A stretch of 64,000 bases of DNA from an uncultured Paracoccaceae bacterium (GCA_943787985.1 CALSOO010000004.1:1364001-1428000); one strand, 5' to 3'; counted from the stretch's first letter, positions 17,740-26,741 are shown. Made by a program: numbers and translations. The notes: generated by a model not told the origin, from the sequence alone.

Positions 17740-18054
17740 ATGACTTCAGAGCTCGGCCCCCTTTTTGCAGCTTTGGTTCTACTGGCCCTGTCGACGTTTG
17801 TCGGAATAGCGCCTGTCGTCAAAATCATCAAAGTCCGCGAAGCAAAACATGAACTCAAACAAGGGTCTGCCGGTTTCATTCGCTCGATCAGCGGGTGGGC
17901 TATCATTGCCTTTTGGATCATGGCGACATGGTTTTTCGCCACAATCATCGGAGATTGGGGCGCGACCGGTGATCTGGACGGCGCGATTGAGCGGTCATGG
18001 CTGCGGCTGCGGATTTTGCTCAAAATCGCCGCAGCCTTGGGGGACTCTGATTGA
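17740..18054 (+). CDS. Small membrane protein of unknown function
   Basis: 104 residues from ATG 17740. The first membrane segment is LGPLFAALVLLALSTFVGIAP and the second WAIIAFWIMATWFFATIIG, with a short charged loop (KIIKVREAKHELKQG) between. The C-terminus is basic and soluble. It overlaps the following zinc-ribbon gene by one base (TGATG), so the two are coupled. No known family recognised. Confidence 0.65.
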   Translation: MTSELGPLFAALVLLALSTFVGIAPVVKIIKVREAKHELKQGSAGFIRSISGWAIIAFWIMATWFFATIIGDWGATGDLDGAIERSWLRLRILLKIAAALGDSD

Positions 18055-19103
18055 TGGAGACGCTCCAGGCCGATCAGACCTCCCTTCAATGCCCGAATTG
18101 CGCAGGCCAGTGCTTGTTCTCTCCCAAGTCCCAAGCGCTGGATTGCCAGAGTTGCGGGGTGTCCCACCCCGTTCTTGATCCGGCCCGGCATCACGATGCT
18201 TCCGGAGAATTCCCGTTCGACCCCGACAGCGTGCAATCAGACGCCCCTCAACTCACCAAAGAGCGCGCGCACCAATGTCAGGCTTGCGGCGGCACTGTCA
18301 TCTTTACCGCCCGAAACCTGTCAGAGCGGTGCCCCTATTGCGACGGCGCTGTGGTGCTGGGCAAGCAAGATCGCGGGTACCGGACCAAAGCTCTGATCCC
18401 GTTTCAAGCGGATGCCGATTTTGCACAGTCCCAAGCCCAAGCGTGGGTTAAAGCGCGCATTGCTGCCCCAAACGATCTAAGTGCCATTGTGGCCAAAGGC
18501 CGCGTTGCGGGGCTGTATGCGCCGTTCTGGACCTTCGACAGCAGTGAGGCGCTGGAGTACTGGGCCATGTACACCACAGGCAGTGGTGACAACAGGCGCA
18601 CCAAGAAGATCAAAGGGCGGATGGATATTCACTTCAACGACCTGTTGATGCCCGCGTCTGATCACGTCACGCCCTTGATCCGCGACGGGATCTTGCACGA
18701 TTTCACTCCGTCCGATTTGCGCCCCTATGACCCCGGTTTCCTCGCAGGGTTCGCAGCAGAGCGGCATCATCAATCCATTCAGGAAGGGCTGGACGCGAAT
18801 GAGGCCGATAAACGCGTTCTCATCCGCAACAGGATCAAGGCGCACATCAACAAGTCAGGTGTGCACAACATCAATTATCAAACAGACGCCTCGGGCATTC
18901 ACTACCGCCGTATTCTGTTGCCGGTCTGGATTTTGCACTACACGTTCAAAGGCAAACCCATGAAAGTTGTCGTGTCCGGCATCGACGGGCGCACCTTTGG
19001 AGAGCGCCCGTTTTCGATGTTCAAACTGGCCGCTTATTCCGCTGTTATCTCGGCAGCGGTAACAGCCTTTGGTCTGGTTTGGGGGGCAACAGGGATGCTC
19101 TAG
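18054..19103 (+). CDS. Zinc-ribbon protein with C-terminal membrane segment
   Basis: 349 residues. Two zinc ribbons lie in the N-terminal third: CPNCAGQC / CQSCG and CQACGG / CPYCDG. A middle domain (about residues 110-290) has KGRVAGLYAPFWTFDS and a basic stretch. A hydrophobic C-terminal helix is AAYSAVISAAVTAFGLVWGA. Similar proteins are annotated as TFIIB-type zinc-ribbon or PriA-like zinc-finger proteins; the function is unknown. It is coupled to the upstream membrane protein and convergent with the MocR gene, overlapping it by four bases. Confidence 0.75.
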   Translation: METLQADQTSLQCPNCAGQCLFSPKSQALDCQSCGVSHPVLDPARHHDASGEFPFDPDSVQSDAPQLTKERAHQCQACGGTVIFTARNLSERCPYCDGAVVLGKQDRGYRTKALIPFQADADFAQSQAQAWVKARIAAPNDLSAIVAKGRVAGLYAPFWTFDSSEALEYWAMYTTGSGDNRRTKKIKGRMDIHFNDLLMPASDHVTPLIRDGILHDFTPSDLRPYDPGFLAGFAAERHHQSIQEGLDANEADKRVLIRNRIKAHINKSGVHNINYQTDASGIHYRRILLPVWILHYTFKGKPMKVVVSGIDGRTFGERPFSMFKLAAYSAVISAAVTAFGLVWGATGML

Positions 19104-20521
19104 ACGCCGATTTGATCCTGTGGGTTTTCCAGCAGATCACGCAATCGGCCAATGGCCTTTTCAAAACTTTCGAGCGACACGCCTGCATTTATGGCAAACC
19201 GGATCGCATGAGGGGTTCGGGCATCTCGACAGGCGTATTCCTCTGCAATGCGAATGCGCACCCCAACGCCTTCCGCAGCTTGGGCAAATGCCCCTGCCCG
19301 CCAACCGTCCGGCAAATGCAGCCACAAGAACGGGACGTCTTTTTGCCACTTCAGGTCATATCCGCCAAGGATGTTCACCGCGGCCTCGACATAGGCGTTG
19401 TTGGCGCGGCGCACATGCGTCACCAACCCGTCCAATTTGTTGTGTGTCAAAAGCTTTGCGCACAAATCGATCATTGGGGTGGCGAGCCCGAAGAACGAAT
19501 GTTCTGACGCACGGCGCAACCCTGCGGCCTGCCCTTTGGGGGCGACCGCCAATCCAATGCGCAACGCAGGTGTGAGGGTTTTAGAAATCGAGGTCACATA
19601 CCAACTGCGTTCAGGCGCCAGGACCCGGTAGGACGGTGCCCGCGCCGTGCCCATCCGGTAACAATCGTCTTCCATGATTTGCACATCATGTTTGCGCGCG
19701 ACGTCAACCAATGCCCGCCGCCGCGCTTCGGGGGAGAAGCCGCATGTCGGATTGTGCACCTCTGGTGACGTGCACAGGATTTGTGCGCCGTGGGTTTTCG
19801 CTGCCGCCTCAAACGCGTCCGGAATCACACCCTGCGCATCCATCGCGACAGGGACCACATGGGCGCGCAACAGTTCGGCAGCACGGCGAAAGCCCGGATA
19901 AGACAGTTCCTCAACCAGAATGACGGGCCTGCGCCCTGACAGAAGAGTTTGAAATATCAAAAGGATAGCGTTCTGGCCACCATGGGCCAAAACCAGATCG
20001 TCTTCTTTCACCTCTCCCAACGGGGGTGATGAAATCCATTGGGCGGCGGCACGGCGGGCGGATGCACTGCCGTGCCGCGTGGGGTAATGCATCATTCCGG
20101 ATGGCGGGTCATAGGCGACCTCAGCCAGCAGTTGGCGGATCAACTCGGCCTGCCCGACGCTGGGCAAGTGAGGAGAGATCAGGTTGACGTGATAGGTTTG
20201 GGCGTCTGACTGGTGCTTGGTGCTGTCCACTTCCAGCGGCATATCCAGGCCACCATCCATCAAACCGGCAGGGCGCGCGCGTGCCACATAGGTGCCCCGC
20301 CCGACTTCCGCCGTCAGCATCCCCTCATCCGTCAGGATCGTATAGGCCCGCGCGACTGTGCCCGGCGTTATCCCGAGGGTCCACGCAAGATCACGCACCG
20401 GGGGGAGCTTTACCCCCTCGGCCAAATCGCCTGTCGCCACACCTTCGCGTATGGCCTGCGCCACGGCTTTATACTTTGGGCCAGTGGCATCGCCAAGTTC
20501 GGGCTGCCAAATTGTATTCAT
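19100..20521 (-). CDS. MocR-type regulator (GntR helix-turn-helix fused to aminotransferase domain)
   Basis: 473 residues. The N-terminal winged helix-turn-helix (residues about 10-80, KLPPVRDLAWTLGITPGTVARAYTIL) is followed by a class I aminotransferase fold. The PLP-binding lysine is Lys314 in SISKTLTPALRIG. MocR proteins (PdxR, TauR, GabR) sense PLP or amino compounds and bind direct repeats near their own promoters. It is divergent from the DUF1127 gene, and two direct repeats lie between them, so it probably controls that gene and itself. Confidence 0.9.
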   Translation of the reverse strand: MNTIWQPELGDATGPKYKAVAQAIREGVATGDLAEGVKLPPVRDLAWTLGITPGTVARAYTILTDEGMLTAEVGRGTYVARARPAGLMDGGLDMPLEVDSTKHQSDAQTYHVNLISPHLPSVGQAELIRQLLAEVAYDPPSGMMHYPTRHGSASARRAAAQWISSPPLGEVKEDDLVLAHGGQNAILLIFQTLLSGRRPVILVEELSYPGFRRAAELLRAHVVPVAMDAQGVIPDAFEAAAKTHGAQILCTSPEVHNPTCGFSPEARRRALVDVARKHDVQIMEDDCYRMGTARAPSYRVLAPERSWYVTSISKTLTPALRIGLAVAPKGQAAGLRRASEHSFFGLATPMIDLCAKLLTHNKLDGLVTHVRRANNAYVEAAVNILGGYDLKWQKDVPFLWLHLPDGWRAGAFAQAAEGVGVRIRIAEEYACRDARTPHAIRFAINAGVSLESFEKAIGRLRDLLENPQDQIGV

Positions 20522-20556
20522 TACAATGTTTCCGTGGATTCTTTGTATCTATTTTC

Positions 20557-20598
20557 GTATCAATACACATGGCCAATTCGCCATATTGTGTCAATACA
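20557..20598. promoter_or_regulatory. Two direct repeats, probable MocR operators
   Basis: GTATCAATACA (20557-20567) and GTGTCAATACA (20588-20598) differ in one base and are 31 bases apart start to start, about three helical turns, so they face the same side of the helix. Further ATTGTAT/TACAAT words stand nearby at 20511-20530. The site lies between the divergent regulator and DUF1127 genes. Confidence 0.6.
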
Positions 20599-20613
20599 AT
20601 TTAGGAGATTCCC

Positions 20614-20847
20614 ATGACACTCGTGATAAAATCCGACCTTGATGCGCTTGTTTATCTGCGCGAAACCAAAGCGCTGCCGATTGTATCGGTCTGGGCGGTC
20701 GAATTTGCTGTCATTGTGTCAAAGTGGACAACACGTCGCCGCACGCGTCTGGCATTGCGCCAATTGAACGCCCACCAATTGCGCGATGTGGGACTGACAC
20801 CGGATCAGGCTTTGGATGAGTCTGCGAGGGTGTTCTGGAAAGCGTGA
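20614..20847 (+). CDS. DUF1127 domain protein
   Basis: 77 residues. The C-terminal DUF1127 motif is RRRTRLALRQLNAHQLRDVG followed by LTPDQALDES. The central segment ALPIVSVWAVEFAVIVSKW is hydrophobic. Family members are small Arg-rich proteins, several linked to stress, phosphate or RNA metabolism. A ribosome binding site AGGAG precedes the ATG. The divergent MocR regulator and the operator repeats suggest it is the regulated target. Confidence 0.85.
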   Translation: MTLVIKSDLDALVYLRETKALPIVSVWAVEFAVIVSKWTTRRRTRLALRQLNAHQLRDVGLTPDQALDESARVFWKA

Positions 20848-20879
20848 CATTCCCCGTGACGGGTCCGGACCTCTTCCTT

Positions 20880-20908
20880 GCCGCCAGACCTGTTCTGGCG
20901 GCCTTTTT
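20880..20908 (+). terminator. Rho-independent terminator after the DUF1127 gene
   Basis: Perfect 9-bp stem GCCGCCAGA / TCTGGCGGC followed by CTTTTTG. Confidence 0.85.
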
Positions 20909-20913
20909 GCTTA

Positions 20914-20966
20914 TGGGGCCGCGGATGCAGGCCCTCCGGGGGAGGTTTATTTTGCGAGATGAAAAC
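20914..20966 (+). repeat. Intergenic repeat, copy 2
   Basis: CCTCCGGGGGAGG followed by TTTATTTTGCGAGATGAAAA. The second part matches the copy at 50572-50595 in about 21 of 25 bases. Confidence 0.5.
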
Positions 20967-20971
20967 AGATC

Positions 20972-21394
20972 CTAGTCTTTTGGCGGAATGGCGTACGTGA
21001 GGCTGGCGCGCGCAACAGGTTTGTCTGATCCTTCGCTGTAGAGCATAACGTCACTGACCGAGAGGTGTTTGCCCAGTTTGAGAAGCCGCGCTTTGGCGAT
21101 CAAATCCACCCCGGAGGCCGGTTTGCGCATGAAGTCGATCGAGCAATTGGTCGTCACAGCCAGAGCTTTGGGTCCGATCATCGCGAGGGTCACGAGATAT
21201 GCGGCCACATCGGCGAGTGCGAACATGGAGGGTCCTGACACTGTACCGCCCGGCCGCAAATGCCGTTCCGCACTGAACAGGCGCATTGTGATTTCATTTT
21301 CTGCAACGTGGTCGACTCCAAAGTCCTCGGCTCTCTGATGAAAGACCTCCCGCATAAACGCCATCAATTGCGCCTCATCCATTTGCACTGCCAT
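20972..21394 (-). CDS. PaaI-type hotdog thioesterase
   Basis: 140 residues. The hotdog helix region RPGGTVSGPSMFALADVAAY carries the residues that position the thioester in this family, followed by TTNCSIDFMRKPASGVD. It probably hydrolyses acyl-CoA or aryl-CoA. The frame is open from 21424, but ATG 21394 has GAGGG upstream. It is divergent from an enoyl-CoA hydratase, which fits a joint role in acyl-CoA metabolism. Confidence 0.82.
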   Translation of the reverse strand: MAVQMDEAQLMAFMREVFHQRAEDFGVDHVAENEITMRLFSAERHLRPGGTVSGPSMFALADVAAYLVTLAMIGPKALAVTTNCSIDFMRKPASGVDLIAKARLLKLGKHLSVSDVMLYSEGSDKPVARASLTYAIPPKD

Positions 21395-21455
21395 ACTGTC
21401 TTTCCCTCTGATTGTTCTTGTCATAACGTTTGTTCAGGATTGCGCGGAGGGCAAG

Positions 21456-22241
21456 ATGGGAATTTTGGAACGTCGGGACACAAATGCGGTCGCGCATCTG
21501 ATTATGAATGCGCCGGAGCGTTTGAACGCCCTCTCGGACGAGATGTTGGCGACACTGCACGCGGAACTTGATGATATAGCCACTGACGAAACTGTGCGCG
21601 CTGTGGTCTTGTCCGGAACAGGCAAAGCGTTTTGTGCGGGGCATGACCTGAAGCAGATGACGCAAGGGCGCCAAAATGCGGATGGCGGCAAAGCCTATTT
21701 CAAGGATTTGTTCGATCGCTGCGCTGCCGTGATGGCCCGCGTACAGTCCTTGCCCCAACCCGTCATTGCGCAAGTACACGGCATTGCGACGGCCGCAGGT
21801 TGTCAGCTGGTTGCGACCTGCGACATGGCCGTTGCGGCGCAGGGCACTCGCTTTGGGGTGAACGGTGTGAACATCGGATTGTTCTGCTCCACCCCCATGG
21901 TCGCTCTGTCGCGCAACATCGCGCGCAAACAAGCGTTTGAACTGCTGACGACCGGAGACTTCGTTGAAGCCGAACGCGCACAGACCCTTGGCCTTATCAA
22001 CCGCGTTGTGGAGCCTGAGCACTTGGAGACAGAAACCACTGCGCTCGCCGAAAAGGTCGCGGCAAAACTGGGCAGTGCAGTCAAGATCGGCAAAGAGGCA
22101 TTTTATACCCAATTGCAGATGCCTGTGCAGGATGCTTACGCCTATACGGGGCAGGTAATGGTCGAAAATATGATGCACCGCGACACCGAAGAAGGAATTG
22201 CGGCATTTTTGGACAAGCGAGATCCAACTTGGTCGCAGTGA
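21456..22241 (+). CDS. Enoyl-CoA hydratase/isomerase family protein
   Basis: 261 residues of the crotonase fold: NAPERLNALS near the N-terminus, the CoA-binding segment GKAFCAGHDLKQM and the oxyanion-hole region HGIATAAGCQLVATCDMA. The sequence resembles the ECHDC3 branch, where one or both catalytic acids are often changed; the exact reaction is uncertain. A strong ribosome binding site GGAGGG lies before the ATG. Confidence 0.85.
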   Translation: MGILERRDTNAVAHLIMNAPERLNALSDEMLATLHAELDDIATDETVRAVVLSGTGKAFCAGHDLKQMTQGRQNADGGKAYFKDLFDRCAAVMARVQSLPQPVIAQVHGIATAAGCQLVATCDMAVAAQGTRFGVNGVNIGLFCSTPMVALSRNIARKQAFELLTTGDFVEAERAQTLGLINRVVEPEHLETETTALAEKVAAKLGSAVKIGKEAFYTQLQMPVQDAYAYTGQVMVENMMHRDTEEGIAAFLDKRDPTWSQ

Positions 22242-22568
22242 CCTGATCCCCTAACCCTTTGACAAATATTAAAAATATGGCGCGTGATGCGTTGTTTCCA
22301 AAAGTGCCTCCGATTGTTTACAAGAATATGGTAGCAAATCGGGCGCGATTAAGGCACAAATAGGGCACAGGCAGATATGCTTGGCCTTATAGGCAAACCA
22401 TTTTGGGTCGCCGCGGGCGGAAGGTCCCTCCAAGTTCGCTCTCACGAACTGACCAATCCCCGCAGCGGCGACCCCAAATTCCCTTGATATTCCCAGACCA
22501 TACACTTCGGACCATACGTCGCGTTTGTTTGAGTTGCGCGCAGGCAGTCCCTGCCCTACATCACCCGC
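22242..22568. other. Long intergenic region before trmFO
   Basis: 327 bases without a convincing gene. The main content is the strong hairpin at 22402-22478. The first 150 bases are A/T-rich (AAATATTAAAAATATGG near 22264). Confidence 0.6.
22402..22478 (+). ncRNA. Structured RNA candidate upstream of trmFO
   Basis: A 77-base rod closed by ten perfect pairs (GGGTCGCCGC with GCGGCGACCC), extended by TTT/AAA. Inside it GGG/CCC and GGTC/GACC pair, and a terminal hairpin AGTTCG-CTCTCA-CGAACT closes the structure. One internal loop holds CCTCCA. It ends 90 bases before trmFO. It lacks the SRP RNA motif and does not look like 6S RNA. It could be a leader structure, a small RNA on either strand, or a terminator without a T-run. 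Confidence 0.45.
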
Positions 22569-23924
22569 ATGACACATACACTCCACATCATCGGCGGCGG
22601 AATGGCCGGATCTGAAGCAGCATGGCAGGCAGCCAATATGGGCGTGCCTGTGGTGATCCATGAAATGCGCCCCAAGGTCGAAACCTTTGCCCACCAAACC
22701 GGTTTGCTCGGGGAAATGGTGTGCTCGAACTCGTTTCGCTCGGACGACAGTGAACAGAACGCTGTTGGGTTGCTGCATTGGGAAATGCGTCAGGCCGATG
22801 GATTGATTATGCAAACAGCGCAAAAGCATCGGCTGCCTGCAGGCGGCGCGCTGGCTGTGGACCGTGACTTGTTCGCTCAGGCGGTAACCGCTTCCCTGAC
22901 GGCGCATCCGAACATCATTGTCGAGTATGACGAGATCAAGGAATTGCCCGACACGGGTCACTGGATTGTGGCCACCGGGCCGCTGACCTCTTCGGATCTG
23001 GCATCTTCCATTGCCAAACACACCAATGTAGATGCGCTCGCGTTTTTTGACGCCATTGCCCCGATTGTATATTTCGACAGCATCGACATGTCCAAAGCGT
23101 GGATGCAGTCCCGTTACGACAAAGGCGAGACCGAGGAAGAGCGCACCGCCTACCTCAACTGCCCTATGACCAAAGAGCAATACGAAGGCTTCATCGATGC
23201 TTTGATGGCGGCCGAAAAGACCGAGTTCAAAGAGGGTGAAACCGCCGGGTATTTTGACGGCTGCCTTCCTATCGAAGTGATGGCGGAACGCGGCCGCGAG
23301 ACGTTGCGCTTTGGTCCGATGAAGCCTGTTGGCCTGACAAATGCCAATGATCCAGACAACAAACCCTATGCTGTCGTGCAACTGCGCCGCGACAACAAAC
23401 TGGGCACCTTATACAACATCGTCGGCTTCCAAACCAAGATGAAGTATGGCGCGCAAACTGATGTTTTTAAAAGCATTCCGGGTCTGGAAAATGCAAGCTT
23501 TGCGCGCTTGGGCGGCATCCATCGCAACACCTTTATGAATTCTCCGACGCTGCTGGATGATCAGATGCGCTTGCGCTCTGCCCCGCATCTGCGGTTTGCA
23601 GGCCAGATCACAGGTGTAGAGGGTTACGTCGAAAGCTCTGCGATGGGACTGTTGGCAGGACGTATGGCCGCTGTCGAAATTCTGGGGGGCGAGATTTCTG
23701 CGCCTCCGAACACCACAGCGATGGGCGCATTGATCACACACATCACAGGCGGCGCAGATGCCAAGACATTCCAGCCAATGAACGTGAATTTCGGTCTGTT
23801 CCCACCCGTTGAGGGCCTCAAAAGCGGCCGCCGTGGACGTAAAGACCGCTACAAGGCTTACACAGATCGGGCCAAAGTGGACTGGCAGGCGTGGCTCGGG
23901 ACATCAACACTGGACGCCACCTGA
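22569..23924 (+). CDS. trmFO: Methylenetetrahydrofolate-tRNA-(uracil-5-)-methyltransferase
   Basis: Makes 5-methyluridine at position 54 of tRNA with methylenetetrahydrofolate as carbon donor and FAD. The product is 451 residues, of normal length. The N-terminal dinucleotide-binding motif is [15 protein letters not shown], followed by the TrmFO signature [19 protein letters not shown] and the C-terminal [18 protein letters not shown] and [14 protein letters not shown] 22569 is the first start after the structured leader. Confidence 0.96.
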   Translation: MTHTLHIIGGGMAGSEAAWQAANMGVPVVIHEMRPKVETFAHQTGLLGEMVCSNSFRSDDSEQNAVGLLHWEMRQADGLIMQTAQKHRLPAGGALAVDRDLFAQAVTASLTAHPNIIVEYDEIKELPDTGHWIVATGPLTSSDLASSIAKHTNVDALAFFDAIAPIVYFDSIDMSKAWMQSRYDKGETEEERTAYLNCPMTKEQYEGFIDALMAAEKTEFKEGETAGYFDGCLPIEVMAERGRETLRFGPMKPVGLTNANDPDNKPYAVVQLRRDNKLGTLYNIVGFQTKMKYGAQTDVFKSIPGLENASFARLGGIHRNTFMNSPTLLDDQMRLRSAPHLRFAGQITGVEGYVESSAMGLLAGRMAAVEILGGEISAPPNTTAMGALITHITGGADAKTFQPMNVNFGLFPPVEGLKSGRRGRKDRYKAYTDRAKVDWQAWLGTSTLDAT

Positions 23925-23947
23925 CCCTATCCGCTACATTTCCCCGC

Positions 23948-24562
23948 ATGAGTGCCGGATTTTTAAGCAAAGCCTACCAAAGTGTCGGCGCGAAAAACGT
24001 CATGACGTTATACGACGCGTGGGCAGATAGCTATGACGCCGAATTGCCGCAAAACGGTTACGCGACCCCTGCCCGCTGTGCACGGGCATTGGCAGCTGTT
24101 GTTTCTGACAAAACACGTCCTGTTCTGGATTTTGGATGCGGAACCGGATTGTCAGGACAGGCTTTGCGCGCGGCCCGGTTCAACACAATCGACGGGATCG
24201 ATATTTCCGCTGATATGCTGGCGCAAGCAGACACCACAAACGTGTACCGCTCACTTACGCACATCAAGCCCAATGCGCCGCTGCCATTTGAGCAAGGGGC
24301 CTTTGACGCCATCGCCGCGATCGGGGTCATAGGCGTTGGCGCCGCGCCGATTGGTGTTTTTTACGACCTTATGAACGCCCTTCCCACTGGCGGAAAACTG
24401 GTCTTTTCCTTCAATGATCACACGTTGGCTGACCCTGTTCACGAAGCGGCGATCTCCGAGTGGGTCGATATGGGGGCCGCCATGTTGACGAGCAAAGAAC
24501 ACGGACCACACCTCCCCAAGATCAACATGAGCTCAACAGTATATGTGATTGAAAAGGCGTGA
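23948..24562 (+). CDS. Class I SAM-dependent methyltransferase
   Basis: 204 residues. Motif I VLDFGCGTGLSGQAL is followed by IDGIDISADML (acidic ribose-binding residue) and the later strand GGKLVFSFNDHTL. The frame is open from 23891, but MSAGFLSKAYQ at 23948 fits the family start. The substrate is unknown. It follows trmFO by 23 bases and overlaps gluQRS by four, so the three tRNA-related genes may form one transcript. Confidence 0.85.
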   Translation: MSAGFLSKAYQSVGAKNVMTLYDAWADSYDAELPQNGYATPARCARALAAVVSDKTRPVLDFGCGTGLSGQALRAARFNTIDGIDISADMLAQADTTNVYRSLTHIKPNAPLPFEQGAFDAIAAIGVIGVGAAPIGVFYDLMNALPTGGKLVFSFNDHTLADPVHEAAISEWVDMGAAMLTSKEHGPHLPKINMSSTVYVIEKA

Positions 24563-25440
24563 CTTTAAGGACCAGATTTGCACCGTCCCCCACGGGCCCA
24601 TTGCACTTGGGCCATGCGTATTCCGCACTCCTTGCCTATGACATGGCCGTTGAAAGCGGTGGTGACTTTATGCTCCGCATTGAGGATATAGACCAAAGCA
24701 GGGCGCGTGATACGTGGGAACAAAAAATCTATCAGGATTTGGAGTGGTTGGGTCTGCGCTGGAGCGGCAGCGTCGTGCGTCAATCAGATCGGCTTGATGT
24801 GTATCGCGCGGCTCTGGACAATATGTGGCAACGCGATCTTCTCTACCCCTGTTCTTGCTCACGGCGTGACATCACACAGGCGCTGTCGGCCCCTCAAGAA
24901 GGCGTGCCACACTATGGCCCGGATGGTGTCATCTATCCTGGCACATGTCGGGCCACGCAGTCAGCGGCGCAACATCATATCCCGCACGATACTGCACTGC
25001 GCCTGAACATGTCCGAAGCAGTCAAAGGACACACTCTTCAAAACACAGGGTTCAGGTTTCAGGAAACAGGGTATTGTGCAGCCGGCGGAAACCAAGCCGT
25101 TGAATTTTCAGCCTCACACCTCGTTGAAAGCGTTGGTGACATTGTCCTGGCCCGCAAAGATATGGGAACGTCCTACCACCTGTCCGTCGTTCTGGATGAT
25201 GCAGCACAAGGGATCACGCATGTGGTGCGCGGACATGACCTGTTTGATGCTACAAAAATCCATGTGGTGCTTCAAAACGTGCTGGAGATTCCTACACCTG
25301 TTTATCACCACCACGATTTGATCCGTGATGATACAGGCAAACGGCTGGCCAAACGTGACGATGCACGCGCAATATCCAAGTTTAGAAACGACGGATATAC
25401 CCCTGAGGACATTCGGAAAATAGTAGGACTGAAGGCTTAA
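24559..25440 (+). CDS. gluQRS: Glutamyl-Q tRNA(Asp) synthetase
   Basis: 293 residues. It attaches glutamate to the queuosine base of tRNA-Asp. HIGH-type motif [18 protein letters not shown], then [12 protein letters not shown]; zinc ligands near [10 protein letters not shown] and YPGTCRA; KMSKS-like motif [13 protein letters not shown]. It is shorter than GltX and lacks the anticodon-binding domain, as expected. The start is GTG 24559, overlapping the previous TGA. It is convergent with hisI and overlaps it by four bases. Confidence 0.93.
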   Translation: MTLRTRFAPSPTGPLHLGHAYSALLAYDMAVESGGDFMLRIEDIDQSRARDTWEQKIYQDLEWLGLRWSGSVVRQSDRLDVYRAALDNMWQRDLLYPCSCSRRDITQALSAPQEGVPHYGPDGVIYPGTCRATQSAAQHHIPHDTALRLNMSEAVKGHTLQNTGFRFQETGYCAAGGNQAVEFSASHLVESVGDIVLARKDMGTSYHLSVVLDDAAQGITHVVRGHDLFDATKIHVVLQNVLEIPTPVYHHHDLIRDDTGKRLAKRDDARAISKFRNDGYTPEDIRKIVGLKA

Positions 25441-25796
25441 TCCCCGGGCGACATCAGTTCAACTTCCTCCCCGTCTACGACGGAGGTGTAAAAGCAGACG
25501 CGCCGCCCTGTGTGACAGGCAGCACCAGTTTGCTTGACGCGCACAAGCAAACAATCGCGGTCACAATCGACCCGCATGTCCACCAATTCCTGCACATGAC
25601 CAGAGGTTTCCCCTTTGATCCAAAAAGACTGGCGGGAGCGGCTCCAATATGTGACCCGCTTTGTGCGCAGCGTTTGCGCCACCGCTTCGGCGTTCATCCA
25701 TGCCATCATCAAGACATCACCGTTGTCCACATCCTGGGCAATCGCGGGGATGAGGCCCACATCATTGTACGTCAAAGTCGCTGGATCAAACGGCAT
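25437..25796 (-). CDS. hisI: Phosphoribosyl-AMP cyclohydrolase
   Basis: 119 residues; third step of histidine synthesis. Conserved [20 protein letters not shown] and the metal-binding [20 protein letters not shown] region with GRRVCFY. It is the HisI-only form, without a HisE pyrophosphohydrolase domain. An in-frame ATG at 25817 exists, but [12 protein letters not shown] at 25796 fits the family better. Confidence 0.94.
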   Translation of the reverse strand: MPFDPATLTYNDVGLIPAIAQDVDNGDVLMMAWMNAEAVAQTLRTKRVTYWSRSRQSFWIKGETSGHVQELVDMRVDCDRDCLLVRVKQTGAACHTGRRVCFYTSVVDGEEVELMSPGD

Positions 25797-25866
25797 GTGC
25801 TGAAAACCTTTTTGCATATTTTGCTGACAGGTTTATGTATGACGAAAGCCATATTGGAAAGTCGCG

Positions 25867-26319
25867 ATGTCTGCAGAAACTGATCTGATCAAACTCTATT
25901 CGGGACGGATTTTGGCACTGGCGGCCGATATCCCGCACCACAGGCGGCTAACGGCCCCTCATGCCACCATCAAACGACGTGCGCCCTTGTGTGGCAGCAC
26001 TGTCACCGTGGACGTCGAGGTCGAAGACGGGTGCATCACCGCTTTTGGACAAGACGTGAAGGCATGTGCATTGGGACAAGCCGCTGCTGCGGTCACGGGC
26101 AACGCTGTGATCGGGCGGAGCTTGAAAGAAATGGAACAGGCCCGCGACGCCATGCGCGAGATGCTGAAAAATGGCGGTCCGGTGCCCGCGGCCCCTTTTG
26201 ACGGGTTCGAAGTGCTCCACCCGGCCCGCGAGTACAAGAACCGCCATGCATCGATCCTGTTGAGCTTGGAAGCCACCGTTGAAGCCATGCATCAGGCGCT
26301 ACAGTCTGACTGCGCCTAA
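25867..26319 (+). CDS. Iron-sulfur cluster assembly scaffold (IscU/NifU N-terminal-like)
   Basis: 150 residues. A NifU-N fold with Cys in RRAPLCGSTVTVDV and in DVKACALGQAAAAV, as in the short alphaproteobacterial scaffold-like proteins. The third cysteine of canonical IscU is not evident; the only other Cys is next to the C-terminus (QSDCA), so cluster assembly on its own is uncertain. It starts 70 bases upstream of the divergent hisI start. No isc or suf genes are adjacent. Confidence 0.75.
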   Translation: MSAETDLIKLYSGRILALAADIPHHRRLTAPHATIKRRAPLCGSTVTVDVEVEDGCITAFGQDVKACALGQAAAAVTGNAVIGRSLKEMEQARDAMREMLKNGGPVPAAPFDGFEVLHPAREYKNRHASILLSLEATVEAMHQALQSDCA

Positions 26320-26342
26320 CTCAGTTCCACAGAATTTTGCAC

Positions 26343-26377
26343 AAAAAAAACGCCGCACATCCAATAGGATGGCGGCG
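26343..26377 (-). terminator. Rho-independent terminator for the 42-residue protein gene
   Basis: Stem GCCGC.ATCC / GGAT..GCGGC with an A/T loop, followed on the minus strand by eight T. It lies 136 bases beyond the stop of the small gene at 26513. Confidence 0.75.
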
Positions 26378-26512
26378 CAAAGTAAAGCGTTTCTTACGGG
26401 GACCTGAAACGTTCCAAGCCGGATAGGCTTAACATGGGACAGGCAATGTCGGTGTGTGCATCTATTTGGGACGGATGCACGAAACGGTCAGCATAAGATC
26501 GCAGGCAGAAAA

Positions 26513-26641
26513 TCAGACAAAGGATGGAAGGTGCAGACCGACGAGCAGCATCACCATCAAGGCCGCGGCGCCAACTGCATCTTGAAGCAGTGTATCTTGT
26601 GCGCGTGTTGCGATTGTTTTGATTTGGCGAAGTGTTGTCAT
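26513..26641 (-). CDS. 42-residue single-span membrane protein
   Basis: Reads MTTLRQIKTIATRAQDTLLQ, then DAVGAAALMVMLLVGLHLPS and FV: a basic amphipathic N-terminus and one membrane helix. AGAGGT lies seven bases before the ATG, a CtrA-like box is upstream and a terminator is downstream, which together argue for a real gene. Short proteins of this form occur in Rhodobacterales; the function is unknown. Its region is otherwise free of genes (26320-26741). Confidence 0.65.
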   Translation of the reverse strand: MTTLRQIKTIATRAQDTLLQDAVGAAALMVMLLVGLHLPSFV

Positions 26642-26684
26642 GTCGGTACCTCTTGCTCTTTGTTGCGCATTTGTTCTCATTTTA

Positions 26685-26699
26685 TTAACCCCGTGTAAA
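26685..26699 (-). promoter_or_regulatory. CtrA-like box upstream of the 42-residue protein gene
   Basis: On the minus strand TTTA-CACGGGG-TTAA: one mismatch to TTAA-N7-TTAA, 44 bases before the ATG. Confidence 0.3.
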
Positions 26700-26741
26700 G
26701 AACTTTATGAGAACATTTGTAAACAATTTGGAACAAACCGG

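Noticed and set aside
22402..22478. SRP RNA or 6S RNA
   Set aside because: The GGTC..GGAAGCAGCC core of SRP RNA is missing on both strands and the length is too short for 6S RNA.
22269..23381. Minus-strand open frame of 370 codons
   Set aside because: Antisense to trmFO and rich in His, Arg and Cys; the trmFO frame has all family motifs.
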